64,000 bases of DNA from Flagellimonas allohymeniacidonis (GCF_004296335.1 NZ_SGIU01000002.1:695882-759881), one strand, 5' to 3'. Shown: positions 1 through 8,203, counted from the stretch's first letter. Notes: generated by a model not told the origin, from the sequence alone. Program-made: numbers and translations.

Positions 1-1
1 T

Positions 2-568
2 ACAGCATTGCTATTAGTGGAAGCATTACGGAATGAAGGTCTGAACGCTGTCTTTGTGACCACTGGTCAGACAGGCTTGCTCCAAGGCTCCAAATACGGA
101 GTGGCCATAGATGTATTAACATCGGGGTTTGCCACTGGAGAAGTTGAAAACGCTATCTTAAATGCTTATGAGCAAGAACAACCAGACATCATTGTTGTGG
201 AAGGCCAGGGCGCTCTAAGCCACCCTGCATTTACCTCTTCAAGTGCCATTCTACGCGGGGCAATGCCAGATGCGATTATTATACAACATCCTCCCAAACG
301 AAAAAGTTATTGTGACTATCCCAAAATTCCAATGTTGGACTTGGTAGACGAGATTGAAATGATAGAGATATTCTCCAAATCAACGGTCATAGCAATAACC
401 ATTAACCATGAAAACATGACTCATGTTGAAGTGAATCATATGATAGGTCAGTATGAATCAGAATTTAATCTACCCGTTACAGATGCCCTACTACATGGGT
501 GCGATAAACTGGTAAAGGAGTTGATCAAAACATTTCCAGAGTTAAAAAGAGAGTCGGTGTTGGTTTGA
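2..568 (+). CDS. DUF1611 family protein (DgcN-like), 5' end cut off by the window
   Basis: The reading frame is open from base 2, so the gene begins outside the window and only the C-terminal 188 or so residues are visible. They match the C-terminal, P-loop-like half of DUF1611: TGQTG near the start, a GVAIDVLTSGF segment, a VVEGQGALSHP segment and QHPPKRKSY. DUF1611 includes DgcN, described as a D-glutamate N-acetyltransferase acting with the racemase DgcA in D-glutamate catabolism; family members often sit beside L-Ala-D/L-Glu epimerases. Its stop overlaps the next start (TTGA), so it is translationally coupled to a PLP racemase and then a D-Ala-D-Ala dipeptidase. That context favours a role in using peptidoglycan-derived D-amino acids. 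The family call is firm; the exact substrate is inferred. Confidence 0.8.
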   Translation, partial: TALLLVEALRNEGLNAVFVTTGQTGLLQGSKYGVAIDVLTSGFATGEVENAILNAYEQEQPDIIVVEGQGALSHPAFTSSSAILRGAMPDAIIIQHPPKRKSYCDYPKIPMLDLVDEIEMIEIFSKSTVIAITINHENMTHVEVNHMIGQYESEFNLPVTDALLHGCDKLVKELIKTFPELKRESVLV

Positions 569-1650
569 ATCTTCCCAGAATCGATATTGATTTAGGAAAG
601 ATTGCCCACAACACCCGACGGTTGAAAAAACTGTATGGCTCTCAAGACATTAATATAATAGGGGTGACCAAGGTAATCGCAGGCAATCCAATAATTGCCG
701 ACATCTTGGTCAAAAATGGTATTGAAATTCTTGCAGACTCTAGAATTTCGAATATTATAAAAATGCGAAAAGCGGGTATTAGGGCGCAATACCTATTGCT
801 CAGAACACCTGCGCTCAGCCAAGTGGAAGAGGTAGTAATTCATGCGCACATAAGTCTAAATTCTGAATTGGCAGTTCTAAAAAAACTTTCGGAATATGCC
901 TTAAGAAACCATATGATACACAAAGTTGTCCTGATGGTGGAACTTGGGGACCTGCGTGAAGGAATCATGCCATCTGAAATGAATGCAATTGTAAAGGAGG
1001 TGCTCAACTTGGATGGCCTGGCCTTGATAGGCATTGGAACAAATCTTGCATGCTTTGGCGGAATAAGTCCTGATGCGGACAAAATGAACGAGTTGTCTTC
1101 AATAGCAATCCGTTTGGAAGAAAAATTCAAAATCACGCTGGCTATGGTGTCCGGTGGAAACTCTGCGAATTATAACTGGTTTACATCTTCAAAAAATACG
1201 GGTAGAATAAACAGCTTACGATTGGGAGAATCTATTTTTTTAGGTAGGGAAGCCCTTTGTAGAAGACCGATACCAGGACTTTTTACCGATATCTTTACTT
1301 TACTGGCAGAGGTTATCGAAGCAAAACGAAAACCATCACAACCCTATGGAGAAGTATATCAAAATGCGAATGGCGATATCCCCAGGTTTAAGAACAAAGG
1401 CTTGATGAATAGGGCGGTTCTTGCGATTGGAACGCAGGATGTCATGGTTTCAGGAATCACTCCAAAACAAAAAATAACTGTGCTTGGTGCTAGCAGTGAT
1501 CACTTGTTGATAGACAATGGCAAAACAAGTCTAAAAGTTGGGGATACCGTAGCGTTCGACCTGAATTATAGCGCATTGTTAAGAGTGTTTAACACCCCCT
1601 GCATTGCAAAAAACACAATCAATCAATATGAATGTGAAAGCATATTGTAA
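565..1650 (+). CDS. Alanine/ornithine racemase family PLP-dependent enzyme
   Basis: This is a 361-residue fold-type III PLP enzyme, probably cytoplasmic, that would racemise a free amino acid. The PLP lysine is expected at Lys36 in the motif GVTKVIAGN, following the usual opening of a beta strand and the IAHN motif of alanine racemases. Later conserved segments include SGGNSANY and RLGESIFLGRE, both typical of the ornithine racemase (Orr)/YhfX branch rather than of biosynthetic Alr, which also has a longer C-terminal beta domain. The start is TTG at 565, overlapping the upstream stop by four bases, which indicates coupling with the DUF1611 gene. The substrate cannot be read from sequence; Ala, Orn or Glu are possible. 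The neighbouring D-Ala-D-Ala dipeptidase suggests D-Ala released from muropeptides. Confidence 0.8.
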   Translation: MNLPRIDIDLGKIAHNTRRLKKLYGSQDINIIGVTKVIAGNPIIADILVKNGIEILADSRISNIIKMRKAGIRAQYLLLRTPALSQVEEVVIHAHISLNSELAVLKKLSEYALRNHMIHKVVLMVELGDLREGIMPSEMNAIVKEVLNLDGLALIGIGTNLACFGGISPDADKMNELSSIAIRLEEKFKITLAMVSGGNSANYNWFTSSKNTGRINSLRLGESIFLGREALCRRPIPGLFTDIFTLLAEVIEAKRKPSQPYGEVYQNANGDIPRFKNKGLMNRAVLAIGTQDVMVSGITPKQKITVLGASSDHLLIDNGKTSLKVGDTVAFDLNYSALLRVFNTPCIAKNTINQYECESIL

Positions 1651-2302
1651 TGCGGTCGAGACAAAAGACCTTCAGCATAAACTTTTAGCCCCCACCATTT
1701 GGATTCGAGAAAATCATTCACCGCTAATGAGTTTGATGGACACTAATTTTAATTTGATTTTTGAACCTTCTATTTTGGAAGATTATCAATATTTAATCAG
1801 GGAGGATTTAATTGAAAAAATTGGCCGAATCAGCAAACAATTGGATAGGCAAAATAAAATTTTGATTGTTCGTTCTGCCTGGAGATCCTCCGAACATCAA
1901 AAGCTTTTATGGGATTCCAAATTTGCATACTACCAGAAAAAAAATCCCAAAAAATCAATCGGTGAAATCAAAGAAATATTAAGCTATTTTATCGCTCCCC
2001 CGACCATGTCCATGCATGCGACAGGTGGAGCAGTAGATGCCTTGATTTATGACAGACTTGAAGATGGTGTGATGGATTTTGGAACCAACAATGGTTTGGA
2101 AATCGACCTTTCAAAAAAATGTTATCCCTACCATCCAGATATTAGTGCTAAAGCCAAAAAAAATAGGGCCTTGTTGATTGGTCTATTTGAAGACGAAGAT
2201 TTTGTGTGTGATTTGAAGGAATATTGGCATTTTGATTATGGCAATGTTGTTTGGGCCATTGAAAAAGAAAAGGAATATGCAATTTATGGGCCCACAACTT
2301 AG
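1628..2302 (+). CDS. D-alanyl-D-alanine dipeptidase, VanX-like (peptidase M15D)
   Basis: A 224-residue zinc dipeptidase of the VanX/DdpX type. The metal motif SMHATGGAVD supplies His130 and Asp137, and EYWHFDYGN supplies the catalytic Glu198 and the third ligand His201; VRSAWRS (Arg82/Arg86) matches the substrate-binding arginine region. No signal peptide is seen, so it probably acts in the cytoplasm on imported D-Ala-D-Ala. The ATG at 1628 lies inside the end of the racemase gene (about 23 bp overlap); a TTG at 1604 is in frame but less likely. With the racemase just upstream the pair could turn D-Ala-D-Ala into D-Ala and then L-Ala. Nothing suggests glycopeptide resistance: there are no vanA/vanH-type genes nearby. 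Confidence 0.88.
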   Translation: MNVKAYCNAVETKDLQHKLLAPTIWIRENHSPLMSLMDTNFNLIFEPSILEDYQYLIREDLIEKIGRISKQLDRQNKILIVRSAWRSSEHQKLLWDSKFAYYQKKNPKKSIGEIKEILSYFIAPPTMSMHATGGAVDALIYDRLEDGVMDFGTNNGLEIDLSKKCYPYHPDISAKAKKNRALLIGLFEDEDFVCDLKEYWHFDYGNVVWAIEKEKEYAIYGPTT

Positions 2303-2444
2303 TTTCGACAAACTTTTAACTAATCGGACATATATATAGCCCCTTACTCTACATGATAATATGTGATTTATATAAGATTGGCTTGCATTAGTGCAAGGTA
2401 TAAGGGAATCGGAAATCCTATCTTTATAATTAAACTTGATTACT

Positions 2445-3293
2445 ATGGATAATGACCCTATGGGTGAGCTGAAAAACGTATTGAAAAAAGGGCGAGGGAG
2501 AAATCTAATCATTATTGCCACATTGGTGGTGTTACTGTTTGCATTTAAACCATGGGTTCAAGTCGGTGCAGGTGAGCGAGGAGTTGTCCAGAATTTTGGT
2601 GCCGTACAGGACAACGTGTTAAATGAAGGAATCCATTTCAAAATACCAATTGTGCAGACCGTCATCTTAATGGACGTAAAAATTCAAAAAGCGATGACCG
2701 ATGCTGCTTCTTCATCCTCTGACTTGCAAGATGTGGATTTATCAGTAGCTCTTAATTATCACATCATACCCGATAAAGCAAATTTGGTTTATCAAACTAT
2801 TGGTGTGGAATTCAAGGAGCGTATTATTGACCCCGCCATTCAAGAAGTCATGAAAGCTGTGTCAGCCCGATACACTGCAGAGGAATTGATCACAAAAAGA
2901 CCAGCTGTGAGTACCGAGATGCAGGAAGCCCTTACTTCAAGATTGCTCGCTTCGAACATATCGGTCGATGCTTTTTCGATTATCTCATTTAGCTTTTCCC
3001 AAACCTTTACAGATGCCATTGAAGCAAAACAGACCGCCGAGCAAAACGCACTGAAGGCAAAAAGGGACCTGGACCGGATTAGGGTCGAAGCCGAACAGAC
3101 CATTGCTGCGGCAACAGCCGAGGCCGAAGCACTACGGTTACAAAAAATGAACATTTCACCTGATCTTATAGAGCTAAGAAAGATAGAAGCAAACCTTAAG
3201 GCCATAGAAAAATGGAACGGGATTCTACCTGAGGTTACGGGTGCAGGCGCAATTCCTTTTATTGGCATAGGAGATGCAATTAAGAACAAATAA
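2445..3293 (+). CDS. Prohibitin-family SPFH protein
   Basis: A 282-residue protein with a short cytoplasmic N-terminus, one transmembrane helix at about residues 20-38, an SPFH/band 7 domain that begins with GAGERGVVQNFG, and a long charged, alanine-rich coiled coil at about 180-245, ending in a Gly/Ala-rich tail. This arrangement matches bacterial prohibitins and HflK/HflC-like scaffolds, which form membrane ring assemblies and modulate FtsH-type proteases. ATG at 2445 is taken as the start; a TTG three codons earlier is also in frame. The region upstream (2303-2444) contains a 6-bp dyad at 2382-2397 but no clear promoter. The next gene starts one base after its stop, suggesting a two-gene operon. 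Confidence 0.85.
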   Translation: MDNDPMGELKNVLKKGRGRNLIIIATLVVLLFAFKPWVQVGAGERGVVQNFGAVQDNVLNEGIHFKIPIVQTVILMDVKIQKAMTDAASSSSDLQDVDLSVALNYHIIPDKANLVYQTIGVEFKERIIDPAIQEVMKAVSARYTAEELITKRPAVSTEMQEALTSRLLASNISVDAFSIISFSFSQTFTDAIEAKQTAEQNALKAKRDLDRIRVEAEQTIAAATAEAEALRLQKMNISPDLIELRKIEANLKAIEKWNGILPEVTGAGAIPFIGIGDAIKNK

Positions 3294-3294
3294 T

Positions 3295-3543
3295 ATGAGA
3301 ATATCCTTGGATTTTCATACAGAATCCATAATTGTGGTATTATTCTTCGTCCACTTAATATTAGGCGGTATCCGAGGGCTCTACAGATATCGAATGATTG
3401 AAAAATATCAATACAATTACTATGCCGACCCTCCCATGAATATTTTTGGCAAACTTGCACACAATTGGTTGGCCGGTACGTTTAGCTCGACCACTTTTTT
3501 CCTTTCAGCTTCCATTACGGTAATGCTTTTTTTATTCTTTTGA
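3295..3543 (+). CDS. Small membrane protein of unknown function
   Basis: An 82-residue protein with two predicted transmembrane helices, at about residues 9-27 and at the C-terminus, where the last 20 residues are almost all hydrophobic. Between them lies a Tyr/Arg-rich loop (RYRMIEKYQYNYY). The ATG at 3295 follows the prohibitin stop by one base, so it is probably cotranscribed with it and may work with that SPFH scaffold. I do not recognise the family. After its stop a different frame stays open for about 33 codons to 3644 (KDEIKPKGRSYSWNS and onward); this could mean a frameshifted longer protein or a short separate peptide, and cannot be decided here. Confidence 0.6.
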   Translation: MRISLDFHTESIIVVLFFVHLILGGIRGLYRYRMIEKYQYNYYADPPMNIFGKLAHNWLAGTFSSTTFFLSASITVMLFLFF

Positions 3544-3741
3544 AAGATGAGATAAAACCAAAAGGAAGAAGTTATTCTTGGAATTCAATCCTTTATTGGA
3601 CTAGAGATTTTGTCGGCAACCATCCCAAACCACATGTCATTTAAACCCTAAGGATTTTTTCTTTCTATTTTTTGGTGAGATTGGGAAATTCGTGAAATTT
3701 AGGATCTATGGTGGAAAAGTTGATGCCCCAATTTTGAAACA

Positions 3742-4080
3742 TCACTCTTGAAGATGTTGCCCCGGCATAAGCTTTTGTAAGCGTATTACCGTTGATGTTT
3801 CCTCGCCACCATCTTCCCAAACTCGCTCATTCTCGATAAACGAGATGATGAAATTTCCCCCAATGTGTTTATCCTCATGTAGTGGATACTTTTCAAGTAT
3901 AACCGACAGAATCTCATCGAAAACAACTATTTCCTCCATACCCATTGTTGTTTTGCCACAAAATGAATACCCATCCTCAACACGCCCAAGAAAAATCCCT
4001 TCTACCTTTTTTATTTGACTTGTTCCTTGGGGAGGGAAAATGGCCAATGTGGTCAAAAATATAAAGAATAATATTCGCAT
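3742..4080 (-). CDS. Small secreted protein of unknown function
   Basis: A 112-residue protein with a Sec signal peptide at residues 1-21 or so (hydrophobic stretch, then TSQ as a likely cleavage region). The mature part is a single small domain without motifs I recognise; it contains one cysteine, so no disulfide is expected within a monomer. It reads as a real gene because of the signal peptide and ordinary composition. It stands alone between the prohibitin pair on the other strand and the cold-shock gene, so context says little. Nothing else coding was found in 3545-3741. Confidence 0.5.
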   Translation of the reverse strand: MRILFFIFLTTLAIFPPQGTSQIKKVEGIFLGRVEDGYSFCGKTTMGMEEIVVFDEILSVILEKYPLHEDKHIGGNFIISFIENERVWEDGGEETSTVIRLQKLMPGQHLQE

Positions 4081-4235
4081 AGTAATTTTTATGTCCCTTA
4101 ATGGGAAGTTAAATTGGTGGGGGTGAAGTTCAAGTAATTTTCTGTCTTTAAGATGTCTGGTTTATTTTGGAATACTTGTCTTCAATAAGAGAAGTATGAT
4201 TTGGGCATTGACAAAGAAGACAATAAATAAGACGT

Positions 4236-4264
4236 AAAATGCCATCTTTTAGAGATGGCATTTT
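4236..4264 (-). terminator. Strong hairpin terminator after the cold-shock gene
   Basis: A perfect 12-bp stem (4236-4247 paired with 4253-4264, top strand AAAATGCCATCT) closes a 5-base loop. It ends in an A-run/T-run pair, so it can work on either strand. It lies 25 bases downstream of the minus-strand cold-shock gene, the only nearby gene that needs it. Confidence 0.8.
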
Positions 4265-4289
4265 TACTGATACGGAAGTATGAGATTTT

Positions 4290-4481
4290 TTAAACCAATT
4301 CCACATTTACCGCGTTCATTCCCTTTTGGCCTTTTTCCACGGTGAACTTGACATTGTCATTTTCACGAATCTCATCGATTAGGCCGCTTTGGTGCACGAA
4401 GACATCCTCATCGGAATCTGTGGGTTTGATAAAACCAAATCCTTTGGCACTATTGAAAAATTTTACTGTTCCTTCTTTCAT
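4290..4481 (-). CDS. Cold-shock domain protein (CspA family)
   Basis: A 63-residue single cold-shock domain. The RNP1-like motif is KGFGFIKP and the RNP2-like motif is VFVHQ, both in the usual positions, so it should bind single-stranded RNA or DNA as an RNA chaperone in the cytoplasm. The length is typical for CspA-type proteins. The ATG at 4481 gives the canonical MKEGTVKFF start; the open frame continues 18 codons further upstream, but that part is AT-rich leader, which fits the long 5' untranslated leader usual for csp mRNAs. It is followed by a strong hairpin terminator. It is transcribed separately from the desaturase gene upstream on the same strand. Confidence 0.95.
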   Translation of the reverse strand: MKEGTVKFFNSAKGFGFIKPTDSDEDVFVHQSGLIDEIRENDNVKFTVEKGQKGMNAVNVELV

Positions 4482-4559
4482 TACTTTATATTTATTATTT
4501 ACTATTTTGTTCAATACTTGTTTTATAATATTCATCTTATTTTTTGTCTTAAAATTTAG

Positions 4560-5693
4560 TTATTGCCGCACCACGATAGTCTGCAGCTTTCCCAATTTGC
4601 GCAAAATGCTAGCATGGTCTCTAATGGCACTAACGAATGTTCGTTTTGTATTATAGGGCATCCCATATTCCCTGGCGGTTTCCGCCACGATATTTGATAT
4701 TTTTTTATAGTGTACGTGACAGATGTTGGGAAGTAGATGATGTTCTATTTGATAGTTAAGCCCCCCGATCAACCAGGAAAAAAATCTGCTTCTGGGCGCA
4801 AAATTGGTGGTGGTGGCCAATTGGTGCGCAAACCAATCGCCTTCGACCACTCCGTCTTTATCAGGTAGGGGAAACTCCAAATCAGGCATAATGTGTGCCA
4901 CCTGAAATATACTACTGATGAGCAGTCCAGTGACAAAGTGCATGCTCAGGAAGGCCAAGATAATAATCCACGGGGCCAAGGGTACCATTAGCAAAGGTAT
5001 GATCAGGGCATACGAGTAGTAAAGCAACTTCCAACCAATTATCTTCATAACCTCATCCCTGAATTCATTCTTTTTGTTCAGATATCCCATCTTCCTGTAG
5101 CGTTCAAGTCGAACAAAGTCCTTGGCCGTGACCCATGAAATGGTAGATAAGCCATAAAAGAACCACACATACCAATGTTGGAATCTATGAAGCGCATTTT
5201 TCTTTGCATTTGGAGAAAACCTAAGGAAAAAAGGGGCATTTATATCATCATCTGCTCCTTCTATATTTGTATAGGTATGGTGCAGTACATTGTGTTGGAT
5301 TTTCCAAACCGTGGCGTTCGCACCTATGAGGTTCATGGTATAACCAAGGTATTTGTTCACTTTTTGATTTTTGGAGTACGAACCATGAATGGCATCGTGC
5401 ATGATACCCATGCCAATTCCGGCCATACCAATTCCACTGGATATATATAGGCCAAAAAGCAGCCATGGAGACGCAATGGCGCCAATATTGATAAAAACAA
5501 GGGGGACAAAGAACACTGTTAACATCAGAATGGTCTTACCGACCATGCTTTTGTTCGCATGCTTGCTGATATTGTTTGTTTTGAAATATTGGTTTACCCT
5601 TTTTCTTACTGTTTTAGAGAAATCAGAGTTTGTTCTTTTTGAGAATTTTGGCCTATTGATGCCGTCAATTGTGGTTTGATCTTTTTTCCACAT
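4560..5693 (-). CDS. Membrane fatty acid desaturase (acyl-CoA/acyl-lipid type)
   Basis: A 377-residue integral membrane di-iron desaturase. Three histidine boxes are intact: HDAIH at residues 99-103, HNVLHH at 134-139 and QIEHH near residue 315. The QxxHH form of the third box is that of front-end (delta-5/delta-6-like) and linoleoyl-CoA desaturases. Four or so membrane segments lie at about 55-75, 80-98, 215-235 and 240-262. No cytochrome b5 domain is fused, so an external electron donor is needed. It would introduce a double bond into membrane acyl chains, which fits its position next to a cold-shock gene, since both tend to serve growth at low temperature. Neither a dedicated regulator nor a promoter match to TAnnTTTG was found upstream. 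Confidence 0.9.
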   Translation of the reverse strand: MWKKDQTTIDGINRPKFSKRTNSDFSKTVRKRVNQYFKTNNISKHANKSMVGKTILMLTVFFVPLVFINIGAIASPWLLFGLYISSGIGMAGIGMGIMHDAIHGSYSKNQKVNKYLGYTMNLIGANATVWKIQHNVLHHTYTNIEGADDDINAPFFLRFSPNAKKNALHRFQHWYVWFFYGLSTISWVTAKDFVRLERYRKMGYLNKKNEFRDEVMKIIGWKLLYYSYALIIPLLMVPLAPWIIILAFLSMHFVTGLLISSIFQVAHIMPDLEFPLPDKDGVVEGDWFAHQLATTTNFAPRSRFFSWLIGGLNYQIEHHLLPNICHVHYKKISNIVAETAREYGMPYNTKRTFVSAIRDHASILRKLGKLQTIVVRQ

Positions 5694-6387
5694 GTGATTT
5701 AAAGGATACTAGCAAGCGCAACATGTTTATGATATGTTGAACGATTATACTGTCCTGGTACCACTTAATATTAGTACATCATGACGGCAAGCTTCAACAC
5801 CCTGAACGTTGGGCTTAGAATGTTATTTAATAATTACCTTAAAAAGAAGAGAGCTGAAAATAAATCGAGAATTGGGTAAGACTAAATGAATCTGGGCTTT
5901 CTGATTTTTAACACGGTAAAGGTACGACTAGTTTGAGTAGTATTTCCAAATAGCGTGTTAAATGTTGAAAATTAGCGTTTTAAGTTCTTACGCAGAAGCC
6001 GGCACCCTAAAATAACTTACATAATAGAAAGACCGATTGCCCTAAAACCATATTAGAAATGTTCCTGAAAAAAATAAAGAGGATAAAATATTTTGGTTCC
6101 GATTTAAATCCTTTCCTTTACAAATATCATGGATCATGGACAACTATTGTTCCAATCCTTAAATAAAAAAGATAGTCCTCTTCATTACCTGTATTCAATT
6201 TCCTAGGACCGCTTCTTAGTTATTTTCTGCTTGTACCAATATTTTCAATTTCAAACGCCGTAAAGACCAAAGGCCAAAACTTGGGTTTTCATGGAAAGTC
6301 TATTTCCCGGGCGTTCCGGGAAGAATCTCGAAAACATGGCCCTTTTAAAATAGCTTGATCTATTGATGACGATAAACGAGAGAAGAT
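5694..6387. other. 694-base non-coding gap between desaturase and S21 paralogue
   Basis: No convincing gene was found on either strand; the frames are short and shift often. The right end holds a perfect 7-bp inverted repeat (TTCCCGG, 5-base loop, CCGGGAA) at 6304-6322, 66 bases before the S21 start, probably in the 5' leader of that gene. A second small repeat, AATAG-N6-CTATT, follows at about 6348-6363. The gap must also contain the promoters of both divergent genes, but no good TAnnTTTG element was seen. Confidence 0.4.
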
Positions 6388-6582
6388 ATGCTGATAATCA
6401 AAAGAGTTTCTGATGAGAACATTGAAAGAGCTCTGAAAAGGTATAGGAACAAAGTGCGGAAAACCCAACAGTTGAAACATATCAGGGACAACCAGGAGTT
6501 TACCAAAAAATCCAAGCGAAAAAGGGATGGTCTGGCCAAAGCAGTCTATCGAAACCAGTACTTGAAAAACCAAGAGGAATAA
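6388..6582 (+). CDS. Divergent ribosomal protein bS21 paralogue
   Basis: A 64-residue protein that begins MLII and carries DENIERALKRY, the hallmark of bS21, followed by a basic stretch and AVYRNQYLKN. It has the length of bS21, but its middle (residues 20-50) differs clearly from the housekeeping form of flavobacteria as I remember it, so it is probably a second copy. In Bacteroidota bS21 is part of the pocket with bS18 and bS6 that hides the 3' end of 16S rRNA (the anti-Shine-Dalgarno). Tyr54, which I recall as a contact residue there, is present. The gene is followed after 4 bases by the NYN gene and then by an RpoD-like sigma, probably as one operon. Only a weak purine stretch (GAGAGAAG) precedes the ATG. 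Confidence 0.85.
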   Translation: MLIIKRVSDENIERALKRYRNKVRKTQQLKHIRDNQEFTKKSKRKRDGLAKAVYRNQYLKNQEE

Positions 6583-6586
6583 TTTT

Positions 6587-7324
6587 ATGGATAAAGATCT
6601 AAACCTTGCGGTTTTAATAGACGGCGACAATATTCCCTCCAAATATGTCAAGGAGATGTTGGAGGAGATTGCCAAATATGGAAATCCGACTATTAAGAGA
6701 ATCTATGGGGATTGGACAAAACCAAGTTTGGTGAAATGGAAGGATGTTCTCCTGAAAAATGCGATTACACCGGTCCAACAATACGGATATACCACGGGCA
6801 AGAATGCAACCGACAGTGCGATGATCATAGATGCGATGGACATACTGTATTCCGGTAAGGTAAATGGCTTTTCGTTGGTCTCCAGTGACAGTGATTTTAC
6901 CCGATTGGCCATACGGCTAAGAGAGGCAGGCATGACCGTTTTTGGCATAGGAGAGAAAAAGACCCCCGACCCTTTTATCGTTTCTTGCGACAAGTTCATA
7001 TACCTTGAGATTCTGCAAAAAAACCAAGTCGGGAAATCCAGTACCCCTAAGAAAAGTGATAAAGGCAAAGTCGATACTTTAACCCCAAAAGCCATTGAGC
7101 TTATACTTTCCACTATTTCTGACGTGGAGGATGAGGAAGGTTGGGCATTCTTGGGTGAAGTGGGGAAGTTGATACAAAAGAAGCAGCCCAATTTTGATCC
7201 AAGGAACTACGGATTTCGTAAACTGACGCCTCTGGTCAAATCCTTAGATCAAATGGAAATTGAATCCAGAAAAAATCCAAAAGGCAGCGGAAACCTGATA
7301 TATGTAAAAACTAAATCCCGATAA
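6587..7324 (+). CDS. NYN domain putative RNase with C-terminal LOTUS/OST-HTH domain
   Basis: A 245-residue protein. Residues 1-140 form a NYN (PIN-like) nuclease domain with the expected acidic residues in LIDGDN, TDSAMIIDAMD and SSDSDF, which should bind a divalent metal and cut RNA. After a lysine-rich linker at about 145-162, residues 165-242 form a LOTUS/OST-HTH domain (GWAFLGEVGKLI, NYGFRKLTPLV), a module known to bind RNA, including G-quadruplexes, or protein partners. The NYN-LOTUS pairing is well known in bacteria, but its targets mostly are not. It starts 4 bases after the S21 paralogue and is followed after 12 bases by a sigma factor, so it is most likely part of the same transcript and may act on ribosome-related RNA. 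Confidence 0.9.
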   Translation: MDKDLNLAVLIDGDNIPSKYVKEMLEEIAKYGNPTIKRIYGDWTKPSLVKWKDVLLKNAITPVQQYGYTTGKNATDSAMIIDAMDILYSGKVNGFSLVSSDSDFTRLAIRLREAGMTVFGIGEKKTPDPFIVSCDKFIYLEILQKNQVGKSSTPKKSDKGKVDTLTPKAIELILSTISDVEDEEGWAFLGEVGKLIQKKQPNFDPRNYGFRKLTPLVKSLDQMEIESRKNPKGSGNLIYVKTKSR

Positions 7325-7336
7325 AATAGGAATACA

Positions 7337-8203
7337 ATGAGACCCCTTGCAATATCAAAGCAAATTACAAATAGGGATAGTCCATCTCTCACCAAATATC
7401 TTAGCGATATTGGCCGAATTCCCATGGTATCCCTTGATGAAGAGGTCGATTTGGCGGTTCGTGTCCGTCAAGGAGACGCTGAAGCTTTGGAAAGATTGGT
7501 CTCGGCCAACTTAAGGTTTGTCGTATCCGTTGCGAAACAATACCAATTTAGAGGTCTAAACCTACACGATTTGATTAATGAAGGTAACCTTGGACTGGTC
7601 AGGGCGGCAACCAAATTTGATGAGACCCGAGGGTTCAAGTTCATCTCCTATGCGGTATGGTGGATCCGCCAGGGAATAGTACAGGCACTGACCGAAAAGT
7701 CAAGGATGGTCAGATTGCCCCTGAACAAGATTAATGTGATCAATAAAATCAGTAAAATTTCTTCCCATTTCGAACAAGTACATCAAAGAGCACCTATTGC
7801 GGAAGAAATATCAGAGTTAATCGATTCTTCATTGTCGGAAATTCAATTTTGTTTAAAGCATTCGTCCTGGCCCAGATCAATGGATGAATCATTTAATGTT
7901 GGTGACGGTACGCTAAATATGTACGATATCATACCATCTGATGCTTCCAGCAACCCAGAAAAAAAACTTTTCAAGGACTCGTTGGAATCTGATATCGAAG
8001 AGATACTGAATATTCTCCCATCTCGTGAAGCTTATGTGATCAAAATGTACTTCGGCATTGGTGTAATTGATTCTTTGAGTCTGGATGAAATTGGGAGTAA
8101 TTTAGATATTACAAAAGAAAGGACAAGACAAATCAAATTCACAGCTCTGGAACGCTTAAGACAATCTTCATCATCTGAAATTCTTAAGGACTACATAGAA
8201 TAG
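7337..8203 (+). CDS. RpoD-like sigma-70 factor, second copy (group 2 type)
   Basis: A 288-residue sigma factor with the domain layout and length of Bacteroidota RpoD: region 1.2 (LTKYLSDIG), region 2 with the core-binding NLRFVVSVAKQY and DLINEGNLGL motifs, the -10-reading FKFISYAVWWIRQG helix, region 3, and region 4.2 (LDEIGSNLDITKERTRQIK). Region 2.4 is almost that of the housekeeping factor, while regions 3 and 4.2 have drifted, for instance EIQFCLKHSSWPRS in region 3 and a Thr inside KERTRQI. It should thus read a normal -7 element but differ in upstream recognition or regulation. It is the third gene of a possible S21-NYN-sigma operon, which recalls the rpsU-dnaG-rpoD operon of proteobacteria. 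Confidence 0.9.
   Translation: MRPLAISKQITNRDSPSLTKYLSDIGRIPMVSLDEEVDLAVRVRQGDAEALERLVSANLRFVVSVAKQYQFRGLNLHDLINEGNLGLVRAATKFDETRGFKFISYAVWWIRQGIVQALTEKSRMVRLPLNKINVINKISKISSHFEQVHQRAPIAEEISELIDSSLSEIQFCLKHSSWPRSMDESFNVGDGTLNMYDIIPSDASSNPEKKLFKDSLESDIEEILNILPSREAYVIKMYFGIGVIDSLSLDEIGSNLDITKERTRQIKFTALERLRQSSSSEILKDYIE

Noticed and set aside
1628-2302. Vancomycin resistance by VanX
   Set aside because: No D-lactate ligase or dehydrogenase genes; the neighbours are D-amino acid enzymes, and Gram-negative bacteria use such dipeptidases for nutrition.
2382-2397. 6-bp inverted repeat (CTTGCA-TTAG-TGCAAG) upstream of the prohibitin gene
   Set aside because: Short, no T-run and no second copy; expected by chance in a window of this size.
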